The notes below the pieces were generated by a model. It was not told the origin of the DNA. It saw only the letters and a list, made by a program, of their open reading frames with translations, and made no database searches. Source: J088 sp003695505 [NCBI: Candidatus Dadabacteria bacterium] (GTDB lineage: Bacteria; J088). Taken from it: a stretch of DNA of 18,465 bases. Position numbers and translations under genes: made by a program. Location of the stretch: assembly GCA_003695505.1 (NCBI GenBank), contig RFIY01000113.1, positions 1 to 18,465 on the forward strand. Direction: 5' to 3'. Positions 7,679 to 14,734 of the stretch are shown in pieces (the stretch's first letter is position 1; each line of letters starts with the position of its first letter).

Positions 7679-8104
7679 TCAGAAAAGCGTTTTTTCGACT
7701 TCGGCGGCGAGGGCTTCGGCCTGCTTGTCGGCGTCGGTCATGGTCATGCTGATCTGCCCGTTGAAGATCGCACCTTCGTCGATGACCAGTCGTCCGGTTG
7801 TCAGCTCGCCGTCGAAGCGGCTCGTCGCGCGCAGGCGGGTCAGGCCGAGTGTCGTGAGTTTGCCGGTAAATGTGCCCGATATATCCGCCTCGCCGACGGT
7901 TACCGTGCCATTGACGCGGCCTTCTTCTCCGACGAGCAGCGTGTCATCGGACAGGATTTCTCCTTCGAAACGGCCGTCGATACGGACGACGCCTTGAAAC
8001 GTCAGCTTGCCTTCGAACGCCGAGCCGCTGTCGAGAAAGGCGTTCAGCGCGCCGTGTTGCGCGACGTACTGTGTCGGTTTTTCTTCGGTTGTACCCCAGG
8101 CCAT
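7679..8104 (-). CDS. Bactofilin (polymer-forming cytoskeletal protein)
   Basis: A 141-residue bactofilin (DUF583 family). These proteins form a right-handed beta-helix that polymerises without nucleotide into membrane-associated filaments and recruits cell-wall or polarity factors. The core (about residues 24-120) has the expected short repeats with alternating hydrophobic residues and turn glycines: 'SGSAFEGKLTFQGVVRIDG', 'RFEGEILSDDTLLVGEEG', 'RVNGTVTVGEADISGTFTG', 'KLTTLGLTRLRATSRFDG', 'ELTTGRLVIDEGAIFNGQI'. Disordered tails flank it (MAWGTTEEKPTQYVAQ before, an acidic helix after), as is usual. No transmembrane segment is present. It lies 12 bases downstream of ffh and is probably cotranscribed with it, an uncommon pairing. 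No M23 peptidase gene, the commonest bactofilin neighbour, is seen. Confidence 0.9.
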   Translation of the reverse strand: MAWGTTEEKPTQYVAQHGALNAFLDSGSAFEGKLTFQGVVRIDGRFEGEILSDDTLLVGEEGRVNGTVTVGEADISGTFTGKLTTLGLTRLRATSRFDGELTTGRLVIDEGAIFNGQISMTMTDADKQAEALAAEVEKTLF

Positions 8105-8116
8105 CTGAACCTCCCG

Positions 8117-9478
8117 TCAGCGGCGCAGCATGCGCGGATCGATGCCGCCGGGCATCTGTCCGCCGAGCATGTTCTGCAGCGCGGCCATTGGTGACCGCGA
8201 GATACGTTTCATCAGTTTCTGCATCGTCTGGAAGCGCTTGAGCATCCGGTTGACTTCGCCGATACTCGTGCCGCTTCCCATGGCGATGCGCTTCTTGCGG
8301 CTGTTGTTGAGAATTCGCGGATTGCGGCGTTCGAGCGGCGTCATCGAGCTGATCATGGCGCGTGTGCGCTTCATTTCGGACTCCGCGACGCTCAGATCGC
8401 GTACCTGCTTGAGCAGTTGCTTGCCGCCGGGCATCATCTTGAAAATCGACTCCAGCGAGCCGAGGTTGCTCATCATTTCGAGCTGGCGCCCGAAATCTTC
8501 GAGGTTGAACTTTGCCGAAAGGAACTTCTCGGAGAGCTCCTCCGCTTCTTCGCGGTCGATCGCCTCATCGAACTTTTCGGCCAGCGATTCGATGTCTCCC
8601 AGGTCGAGCAGGCGGCGGGCGATGCGTGTTGGATCGAACGGCTCGAAATCGGATGCCTTTTCGCCCACGCCCATGAATTTGACCGGGATGCCGGTTCGCG
8701 CGCGGACGCTCAGCACCGCGCCGCCGCGTGGGTCCGCGTCGACCTTGGTCAGGATCATTCCGGACGGGCGTACCGCCTCGACGAAACGCTCGGCCGTTTG
8801 CACGGCGGTCTGGCCGGCCATGGCGTCCATGACATAGAGGATTTCCTGCGGGCGCAGCTTGTCGCGTAGCTGAGTCAGCTCACGCATCAGCTCCTGATCG
8901 ATGGCCAGGCGGCCGGCCGTGTCGAAGATAACGACATCGACCTTCTGCTTTTCCGCGGCCTTGAGTGCCGCGCGAGCGACCTTGACCGGTTTCTGTCGGG
9001 CATCAGTATCCCAGACCGGAATATCCAGGTCGCGCCCGAGAATCTGTAGCTGCTCGATCGCGGCCGGACGTTTGACGTCGAGCGGGACGAGCATGACGTT
9101 CTTTTTCTGAGTCCGTAAATGTTGCGCCAGCTTGCCGACGCTCGTTGTTTTGCCGGTACCCTGAAGACCGACGACCATAACGGCGCTTGTGCCGGAGCTT
9201 CGCAGACGCAGGGGCTCGGCCTGGCCGCCGAGAATGCGGGCAATTTCCTCTTCGAGGCCCGTCAGAAATCGTTCGGATGCCGGGCGGCCCTCGTCATCGG
9301 GCCGGCTGAGCCGGTTTTCGAGGCGTTCGATCAGGTCGCCGACGACATCCGGGTGGGCGTCGGCATCGAGCAGCCGGTCGCGGATCGTCTCGATGAAGGC
9401 ATGTCGTGTCGAATCATCGGCGCGGCCACCAAGAGCCGAAAGCGCGCCGGTCAGTCCTTCTGTCAATCGTTCGAACAT
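8117..9478 (-). CDS. ffh: Signal recognition particle protein
   Basis: The GTPase of the bacterial signal recognition particle, which binds 4.5S RNA and delivers ribosomes making membrane proteins to FtsY. The 453-residue length is normal. The N domain starts with 'MFERLTEGLTGALSALGG', the standard start, which fixes the ATG at 9478. The G domain shows the P-loop 'GLQGTGKTTSVGKLA' (104-118), 'LDVKRPAAIEQL' (133-144), 'DTAGR' (186-190), 'TKVDADPRGGA' (244-254) and 'KFMGVGEKASDFEPFDP' (267-283). The M domain carries the RNA-binding 'GSGTSIGEVNRMLKRF' (401-416) and a Met-rich tail. The usual 'TKLDGDARGG' is here TKVDADPRGG, a mild deviation. No strong Shine-Dalgarno site precedes the ATG. The bactofilin and zinc-ribbon genes follow closely. 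Confidence 0.97.
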   Translation of the reverse strand: MFERLTEGLTGALSALGGRADDSTRHAFIETIRDRLLDADAHPDVVGDLIERLENRLSRPDDEGRPASERFLTGLEEEIARILGGQAEPLRLRSSGTSAVMVVGLQGTGKTTSVGKLAQHLRTQKKNVMLVPLDVKRPAAIEQLQILGRDLDIPVWDTDARQKPVKVARAALKAAEKQKVDVVIFDTAGRLAIDQELMRELTQLRDKLRPQEILYVMDAMAGQTAVQTAERFVEAVRPSGMILTKVDADPRGGAVLSVRARTGIPVKFMGVGEKASDFEPFDPTRIARRLLDLGDIESLAEKFDEAIDREEAEELSEKFLSAKFNLEDFGRQLEMMSNLGSLESIFKMMPGGKQLLKQVRDLSVAESEMKRTRAMISSMTPLERRNPRILNNSRKKRIAMGSGTSIGEVNRMLKRFQTMQKLMKRISRSPMAALQNMLGGQMPGGIDPRMLRR

Positions 9479-9555
9479 GGGTTTTGTCGGTCTGCCTGTC
9501 GCCGTCGGGTTGGGCCGGCAACGCGCTCGCGTGCGCCCCGGGTGCCCGATACGGC

Positions 9556-9583
9556 ATGATAATTCGGGCGATGAATATGCGAA
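9556..9583 (-). promoter_or_regulatory. ffh: Possible sigma-70 promoter for ffh
   Basis: On the minus strand TTCGCA (9583-9578) and TATCAT (9561-9556) are separated by 16 bases, matching the sigma-70 consensus at four and five of six positions. They lie about 80 bases before the ffh start. The site overlaps the start region of the divergent lipoprotein gene. Such matches occur by chance, so confidence is low. Confidence 0.2.
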
Positions 9584-11619
9584 CTTCCATTGTAGAGGAT
9601 GCGCGAACGCGATGCAGCCTCCTGGTCGCGATCGTCGTCGTGGCTGCGACGACGGCGTGCAGCGCGCCGGCGGATCCCCGACATCAGCGTCCAGGGTCGG
9701 AACAGGCCATTGGGCCGTTGATGCCGTCGGTTACGGCGGTCACGTTCGATGGGGATACGGTCTCTGTCTGGTTCGACCACGCGATGGATCAGGTATCCGC
9801 AGCCAGCGCGACAACATTGTATCGTTTGACCAAACACGCTGTGCGTGACCTGCTCGCCGGCGCCGAGGAAGTCACGGTCGAGAAGCGCTGGAACGGGGAT
9901 ACGCAATTGCTGCTCAACTGGCCGCTGTCGCCGGCAGATTATGTCGTGCATGTCGCCGAAACCGCGGCTGCGCGGACCGGTCGGTTGCTGGATGGGCTGT
10001 CGGGTCGGGGGGTGACCGGCGGGCTGCATCGGCTCGATGATGATCTGCTGGCGGCGCCGTCGGCATATCAGAGTCTGGTGTTGCACCTCGGAGAAGGCGT
10101 TGAACGGTTTGAGGCGTTGCCGTCCATGCCGGAGTTGCGGCTCGCGCGTGTTGATGCCTGGGCGCCCGGATCCTCTGCCGGCGTTTATGACAGTTATGTT
10201 GGCACGGTCTGGCGCGCAGGGACGGCGCGCGTGTTGTCTCCGCCGCTTCTGGCGACTAGCGCAGGACTGCGGCTCTGGTTCGATTCCGCCGCGGGCGGCA
10301 TGTACGGTCTCCCGTCACCGGGTGGCGTGCCGACGCGTGTTGCGTTGCGTGACGACAATGGGTTTCCGGTACGGATCATTTCGGTGTCGATGTCGAAAAA
10401 CCTGGCCGTGTCGCTCGACCCATCTCAGGCCGTCAGCGCGGTCAGCGGTCTGACGATAACGGTCGAGGGTGGTCCCCAGGTGCGCATGGATCAGTTTCGC
10501 AACAGCGACGACGTCCTGTGGCTGATTGCAGGCAGCGAAGCTGCGCCAGACGTTGTGACGGGCCGTATTCGCGAATGGGATGGAACCGTGCGTCGGATCA
10601 CACTGGATCCGACGCAATATACGTTTGACGGTATGGGGTATGGTACGACCGTACAGACGGATCGCATCTGGCCGGCCGGTCTGCTCGATGGCGGATTCGA
10701 TCTGGTCTATCCTGGTGGCCGGACGCCGGTGCTCGCGGCGACCGACACCGTTCTGACGGTTGGCGCCCCGGTTACGGCGGCCTGCACGCCATGTCAGGTC
10801 GAGCTGGCCCGGCTCGAACAGCGGCTTGCTCCTGGTGATGACGTTCTGATCACGTCGGCCTCCTGGTATGTCCGGTTTACGGAGCAGCCACAACCGCGCC
10901 GCCAGCACGTACTCGTCGTGAACGAAGATGGCCAGTTGCGGTCTGTTCTCGGTACGCCGTTTCGTGATCTTGAGCGAGACGGTGACGATGAGTCGGCCGT
11001 CGCGGACGATGCGCTGGTGCTGGAACTGTCGTTCGCCGGGACGGACGACCCAGTGCCCCCGTCTTCACGAATCAACGATGGATCGCTGTATCGCACGGTC
11101 TGGGATGCGGCGGCGCTCGACTGTCTGGGACGTGACGACGCGCCGAATTGCGTCCTCGAAGTGGCCGAGTCCGGTTGTCCTGCGGTGCCGGCGGCGCTCG
11201 CGTTTTCACTGTATACCGCCGACGGTGGGCCAGGCTCTTTTGGCACCAGCGACCTGGTCAGCGGCGATGGCCTGGCACAGGATGACGTTCTGATTGCAGA
11301 TGGCGCCGGGCGTCTGCTCGGTAGCCACCTGGAGACCCGGACGGTCGTCAATTCGACCAGTAGCGGCGCGTTCGCGACCACGGTGATCGATGTGGCGCTG
11401 GTCGAGCGTGAGGCTTCCGGATGTTTGCGCGGTTTTCAACCTGGTGACAGGCTACGCATTCGTCACGGCATCGAGACGGTCGCCGTCGTCGATCCGCCAA
11501 CGATCGACGGTGACGGCGACGGCCTTGCGGAGGCCTCGTCGGCAGATGACTGGATCGGCGTCTATGATGACGATACACACGTCTTTGAACCGCTCGTTCG
11601 GCATCCGCGGATTCCTTGA
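9571..11619 (+). CDS. Putative outer-membrane lipoprotein with SbsA-like Ig domain
   Basis: A 682-residue secreted protein of unknown function, first gene of a probable four-gene operon. Residues 17-30 are hydrophobic and end 'ATTAC', an imperfect lipobox (Thr rather than Leu at -3), so Cys30 is the likely lipidated residue; Ser at +2 favours the outer membrane. Residues 52-130 ('PSVTAVTFDGDTVSVWFDHAMD...') resemble the SbsA-type Ig fold (Big_5), and 52-172 are visibly related to the other lipoprotein of the operon. Further on are a CxxC pair (Cys405/Cys408), four more Cys (518, 527, 536, 618) and an Asp-Gly calcium-loop-like stretch 'IDGDGDGLAE' (645-654). The rest looks beta-rich. Starts at 9556, 9571 and 9577 are possible; none has a clear Shine-Dalgarno site. 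I chose 9571. Reading upstream of 9556 would overlap ffh. Confidence 0.7.
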   Translation: MNMRTSIVEDARTRCSLLVAIVVVAATTACSAPADPRHQRPGSEQAIGPLMPSVTAVTFDGDTVSVWFDHAMDQVSAASATTLYRLTKHAVRDLLAGAEEVTVEKRWNGDTQLLLNWPLSPADYVVHVAETAAARTGRLLDGLSGRGVTGGLHRLDDDLLAAPSAYQSLVLHLGEGVERFEALPSMPELRLARVDAWAPGSSAGVYDSYVGTVWRAGTARVLSPPLLATSAGLRLWFDSAAGGMYGLPSPGGVPTRVALRDDNGFPVRIISVSMSKNLAVSLDPSQAVSAVSGLTITVEGGPQVRMDQFRNSDDVLWLIAGSEAAPDVVTGRIREWDGTVRRITLDPTQYTFDGMGYGTTVQTDRIWPAGLLDGGFDLVYPGGRTPVLAATDTVLTVGAPVTAACTPCQVELARLEQRLAPGDDVLITSASWYVRFTEQPQPRRQHVLVVNEDGQLRSVLGTPFRDLERDGDDESAVADDALVLELSFAGTDDPVPPSSRINDGSLYRTVWDAAALDCLGRDDAPNCVLEVAESGCPAVPAALAFSLYTADGGPGSFGTSDLVSGDGLAQDDVLIADGAGRLLGSHLETRTVVNSTSSGAFATTVIDVALVEREASGCLRGFQPGDRLRIRHGIETVAVVDPPTIDGDGDGLAEASSADDWIGVYDDDTHVFEPLVRHPRIP

Positions 11620-11657
11620 CTATGGGACAGGATCCGAGCGACGTACACATGCTGTCT

Positions 11658-11662
11658 GGAGG
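11658..11662 (+). promoter_or_regulatory. Shine-Dalgarno site fixing a GTG start
   Basis: GGAGG with a six-base spacer before the GTG at 11669. It decides the start of the barrel-like protein, because the same frame is open well upstream and contains earlier ATG codons inside the preceding gene. Confidence 0.8.
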
Positions 11663-11668
11663 CTCATC

Positions 11669-13291
11669 GTGACAATCCGACGACGGCTGCGCACGCTGGC
11701 TGCGGTGGCCGGCGCCGTCCTGTTCAGCGGCACCGGGATGGCTGCGGCCGGGGAGCCCTGGCTGCCGGTAAGCAACTTCCGGGATCCAACGACGATCCGT
11801 GAACTGGCATCCGGGTGGATCCTCAGTGATGTCGATGCCGGCGCGGATCCTGTGCTGGCATCACCGCAGACGACGTCCACCGTCTGGGCGCGTGGCATTG
11901 CTGCCGACGGTACGCCCGGTCTGCGAGTCGGGATCGATGTTCCTTCTGGCGAGGGGGCCATCAATGTCCGATTGCGGGTCAGTCGCGAGCAGCAACGCGA
12001 GGTTCGCGGCACGCTGCTGGCCTCGGAGCGGGATGTCGATCTCGACGGATTTACGGATCTGCTCGAATGGGGGCGGCGCGTGGAACTGGTCGGCGAGCCG
12101 CGGACATCCGACGACCTGGCGGCGCGGATCGCGATCCGCATGCCCAGTTGGGGCGTTGGTGCATCGATCGCCTGGGTACGGGCGCAGGTGGATCCGGTCA
12201 GTGCCCTGTTTTCATTTCCGAACACGTCGGCGAGTCTGGCCGCGACGGCTGAGTCCCTCCAGGTTTACGATCTCCAGTCCGGGGCGCTGGCGCTCGACCG
12301 CAGCCAGTCCAGCGTGTTGCGGCAGTCGGGGCAGGTCCTGCGAACTGGCCTCGATGCCGGTTTTCGTGGCGAGCTGATTGGTCTGGCGCTGGGGGTTGCG
12401 CTGGTGCAGCAGCGGGACAGGGACCAGGCCCAGGGGACGCAACGTTTCCAACCGGCCGGGGGATCACTGGAGCTGGCCGCCGACCGGGACCTGACACAGC
12501 AACGCCTCGGATTTGCGTTTGCGTGGCGAATCGATGGGAAGCACGACGCCGGCCCGGGACGTTTCGCACGCTGGACGCTAGGTGCACGCTGGCAGCAGCC
12601 CTTTTCCGAGAAGTGGTCGGGTAGCGAAGTGTTGACACAGTTGAGCAATGATGGTGTTGCCGAGGTGCGCGATGAGTGGGTTCGTGAACGTTCGCTGCTG
12701 TCGCAGAAGGCAAACGATGTGGAGGTTCGCGGTGGCGTCGGTGTCACCGATGAGGGGCCGCTGTTTCGCTACGGTTTTGGCGCCGACGCACGTTTTTCGC
12801 GCGCCGTGGCGACACGGCGATTTCGTGACAACCTGACCTATCGGATCGATGACCCCGGAGCGGCCAACGAGCGCCCGGCATCGCTGCTGCGCGCCGAAGG
12901 GGCCGGTGACTGGCGGGCCCACAGCGAAAACTGGGAAGCCGAGTACGCGATCTCCGGTGGCGGACGGTATGCGGTGACCAGGTATCTTGGCATCTTGCTG
13001 GGCAGCCGTGTTGGTTACCGGCACGGCCGCTCCGATCTGGTTCAGGCGCTCCAGTCGAGTACGCCGATTGCCGGTGAGCGAACCACACAGCCGAATGTCA
13101 TTGATGTCGTCGAGCTTCCGTACACGAGCTTCGAGGTCGTGGATGAAGCGAGGCAACGGTTTGCCGGAACGTTTGTCGATGTTCGCGCGGGGTTGGCTTT
13201 CCACATCAATCGCGCGGATATCACGACTGCCTTCGCGCTGGAGGATGCGAAGAATACGATTGTTTCGGTCGAAGGGGTCTGGCGCTGGTGA
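11669..13291 (+). CDS. Putative outer-membrane beta-barrel-like protein with an EF-hand-type loop
   Basis: A 540-residue exported protein I do not recognise. The GTG start gives a classic signal peptide: basic 'MTIRRRLRTL', a hydrophobic core, and a probable cut near residues 26-28 in 'GMAAAGEP'. Residues 122-133, 'DVDLDGFTDLLE', match an EF-hand calcium loop at positions 1, 3, 5, 6, 9 and 12. After about residue 225 many stretches alternate polar and hydrophobic residues and are joined by turns, for example 'RWTLGARWQQPF', 'RYGFGADARFSR', 'LGILLGSRVGYRHG' and 'FVDVRAGLAFHI'. The protein ends 'SVEGVWRW'; a terminal aromatic residue is the usual outer-membrane assembly signal. I infer an outer-membrane barrel behind a periplasmic or surface N-terminal domain. 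It lies between two related lipoprotein genes and overlaps the second (GTGA). Confidence 0.65.
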   Translation: MTIRRRLRTLAAVAGAVLFSGTGMAAAGEPWLPVSNFRDPTTIRELASGWILSDVDAGADPVLASPQTTSTVWARGIAADGTPGLRVGIDVPSGEGAINVRLRVSREQQREVRGTLLASERDVDLDGFTDLLEWGRRVELVGEPRTSDDLAARIAIRMPSWGVGASIAWVRAQVDPVSALFSFPNTSASLAATAESLQVYDLQSGALALDRSQSSVLRQSGQVLRTGLDAGFRGELIGLALGVALVQQRDRDQAQGTQRFQPAGGSLELAADRDLTQQRLGFAFAWRIDGKHDAGPGRFARWTLGARWQQPFSEKWSGSEVLTQLSNDGVAEVRDEWVRERSLLSQKANDVEVRGGVGVTDEGPLFRYGFGADARFSRAVATRRFRDNLTYRIDDPGAANERPASLLRAEGAGDWRAHSENWEAEYAISGGGRYAVTRYLGILLGSRVGYRHGRSDLVQALQSSTPIAGERTTQPNVIDVVELPYTSFEVVDEARQRFAGTFVDVRAGLAFHINRADITTAFALEDAKNTIVSVEGVWRW

Positions 13292-14721
13292 GGTGGCTTG
13301 CGCTGGTGTTTGCCTGCGCTGTGTCGGCATGTACGGTCGATGGCGTACTCGACGCCTCGGCGCCAGACGTGCCGGAAGGCGTCACCGGTCGGATTCGCGA
13401 CGTGCGTCCTGAAGTCCGTTCTGTCGTGTTTAGCAGGAATCCTGACGGCCTTGTGGATGTGATTGTGCAATTTTCCGTGCCAATGGACAGGTTCAGCGTC
13501 GAGGCTGCGATTGCGGTGCTTGCGGCTGAGCAGACGGTATATGGCCGTAACGACGGTACCGCCATCGAACCGGAAGGCGCCTTCCGTTGGCGTGAAGACA
13601 GCGCCGAGGTGCTGTTCCAGGTGCAGGGCGACGATCGCCCACTTGTGCTGGTGATTGATGCTAGCGCGCGTGGACAGAACGGTCTCGAGATCGATGGCGC
13701 GGCGGACGAGCGGGCCGAAAATGGCGAAAGTTTTCACCGTTTCGAGGATGACGGCTTCGTCGCGCCGGCGACATATGTCAGCTTGCCGTTTTACCCGCAG
13801 GGTACGACGGGCCTCGACACGCATCCTCAGTTTTTGCTGTCGAGGTCGCGTCCGGGATTGCGGTGCCGACACGCGCAGCTCGGTGATCTGGCCTCCGGGG
13901 GCGCATCTCTCGGCACGATGGCTTCTGACGGTCAGGTCGCGTGTGAATTGTACGACCGGCGCAGTGTTCCGCAGCGGAACGGTATCGCCGAGCGCAAGGC
14001 TCGACAATTGTTTGACCCGGCGGCCGTTCCCGAGGCCCGTTTTATTCAGGACGGAGTCACCGTGCCTGCGGAGGTCACTCTCGGCCAGGCGGGGCTGCCG
14101 GTGGGGACGTTTCGCGTGCTGGCAACTTCGGAAGGGGCGTCCCTGCGGGTTGCGTCGGCGTCTTTCACCACAACGTCGCCAGCCGGTGACGTGCTCTTTG
14201 CGGTTCCGGCACAGCGCGATGCGCCGATATGGCCCGTGACCGCAATCGTCGCGCCGGACGTCATCTGGTTCGCGGTGACCCAGGCGACGGGCGTGGCCGA
14301 CAGCACGGATGTGCCGGAACAGCTCGTCGATGTGCCGGGGGCTGCCTGGGTGGCCAGTGAATTCGACGGGCAGTGGTTCGTGCGGGAAGACAATGCCCGT
14401 TTCGTAGTTGCAGATAACGGAGGATCGACGCTGCGCTTCGCCAGTAAAGTCGACTGTGTCTTGTGTGGCTATCGGATCGAAACGCGCACTGCAGGCTACT
14501 ACGCGGCCGGCAATCCAGATCGTAATGGACTGAGACTGACGTCGGATCAGCTACAGATCCGCCCATCGTCTCCGCTCGCGCCAGGGACGTGGCGGCTCGA
14601 GATCGAGGGCGGCCGCGATCTGCTGGGGCTGCAACTCACGGATGGTGTGCGTGATGGCGACGAGATTTCGGTGATCCGGGACGACGTCATCGAATACACG
14701 GTTGTTGTCGAGGGAGAGTGA
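13288..14721 (+). CDS. Putative outer-membrane lipoprotein, N-terminally related to the first lipoprotein
   Basis: A 477-residue secreted protein of unknown function. The signal is short, 'MRWLALVFACAVSAC', with a textbook lipobox V-S-A-C, so Cys15 should be lipidated; Thr at +2 favours the outer membrane. Residues 40-168 parallel the first lipoprotein: 'PEVRSVVFSRNPDGLVDVIV' then 'QFSVPMDRFSVEAA' against its 'PSVTAVTFDGDTVSVWFDHAMD', and 'FHRFEDDGFVAPATYVSLPF' against 'LHRLDDDLLAAPSAYQSLVL'. This suggests an SbsA-like Ig domain plus a linker. A CxxC pair occurs at Cys390/Cys393 in 'DCVLCGYR', and 'SSPLAPGTWRLEIEGG' near the end resembles another Ig-like strand set. The GTG start overlaps the preceding TGA by three bases, implying coupled translation, and the next gene begins 13 bases after its stop. 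Confidence 0.7.
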   Translation: MRWLALVFACAVSACTVDGVLDASAPDVPEGVTGRIRDVRPEVRSVVFSRNPDGLVDVIVQFSVPMDRFSVEAAIAVLAAEQTVYGRNDGTAIEPEGAFRWREDSAEVLFQVQGDDRPLVLVIDASARGQNGLEIDGAADERAENGESFHRFEDDGFVAPATYVSLPFYPQGTTGLDTHPQFLLSRSRPGLRCRHAQLGDLASGGASLGTMASDGQVACELYDRRSVPQRNGIAERKARQLFDPAAVPEARFIQDGVTVPAEVTLGQAGLPVGTFRVLATSEGASLRVASASFTTTSPAGDVLFAVPAQRDAPIWPVTAIVAPDVIWFAVTQATGVADSTDVPEQLVDVPGAAWVASEFDGQWFVREDNARFVVADNGGSTLRFASKVDCVLCGYRIETRTAGYYAAGNPDRNGLRLTSDQLQIRPSSPLAPGTWRLEIEGGRDLLGLQLTDGVRDGDEISVIRDDVIEYTVVVEGE

Positions 14722-14727
14722 AGGGGG
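14722..14727 (+). promoter_or_regulatory. Shine-Dalgarno site of the pseudo-receiver gene
   Basis: AGGGGG, seven bases before the ATG at 14735. It favours this ATG over the in-frame upstream alternative at 14702, which would lie inside the preceding gene. Confidence 0.7.
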
Positions 14728-14734
14728 ACAGAAG

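Noticed and set aside
9406-9570. N-terminal extension of the first lipoprotein overlapping the start of ffh.
   Set aside because: It would bury the signal peptide about 60 residues inside the protein, and it overlaps the well-supported ffh coding sequence.
10783-10794. CxxC in the first lipoprotein as a possible heme c or thioredoxin site.
   Set aside because: There is no His after the second Cys, so it is not a heme c motif, and the surroundings do not show a thioredoxin fold pattern.
11390-11668. N-terminal extension of the barrel-like protein into the preceding gene.
   Set aside because: The GTG at 11669 has a GGAGG site at ideal distance and begins a proper signal peptide; the extension is out-of-frame reading of the first lipoprotein.
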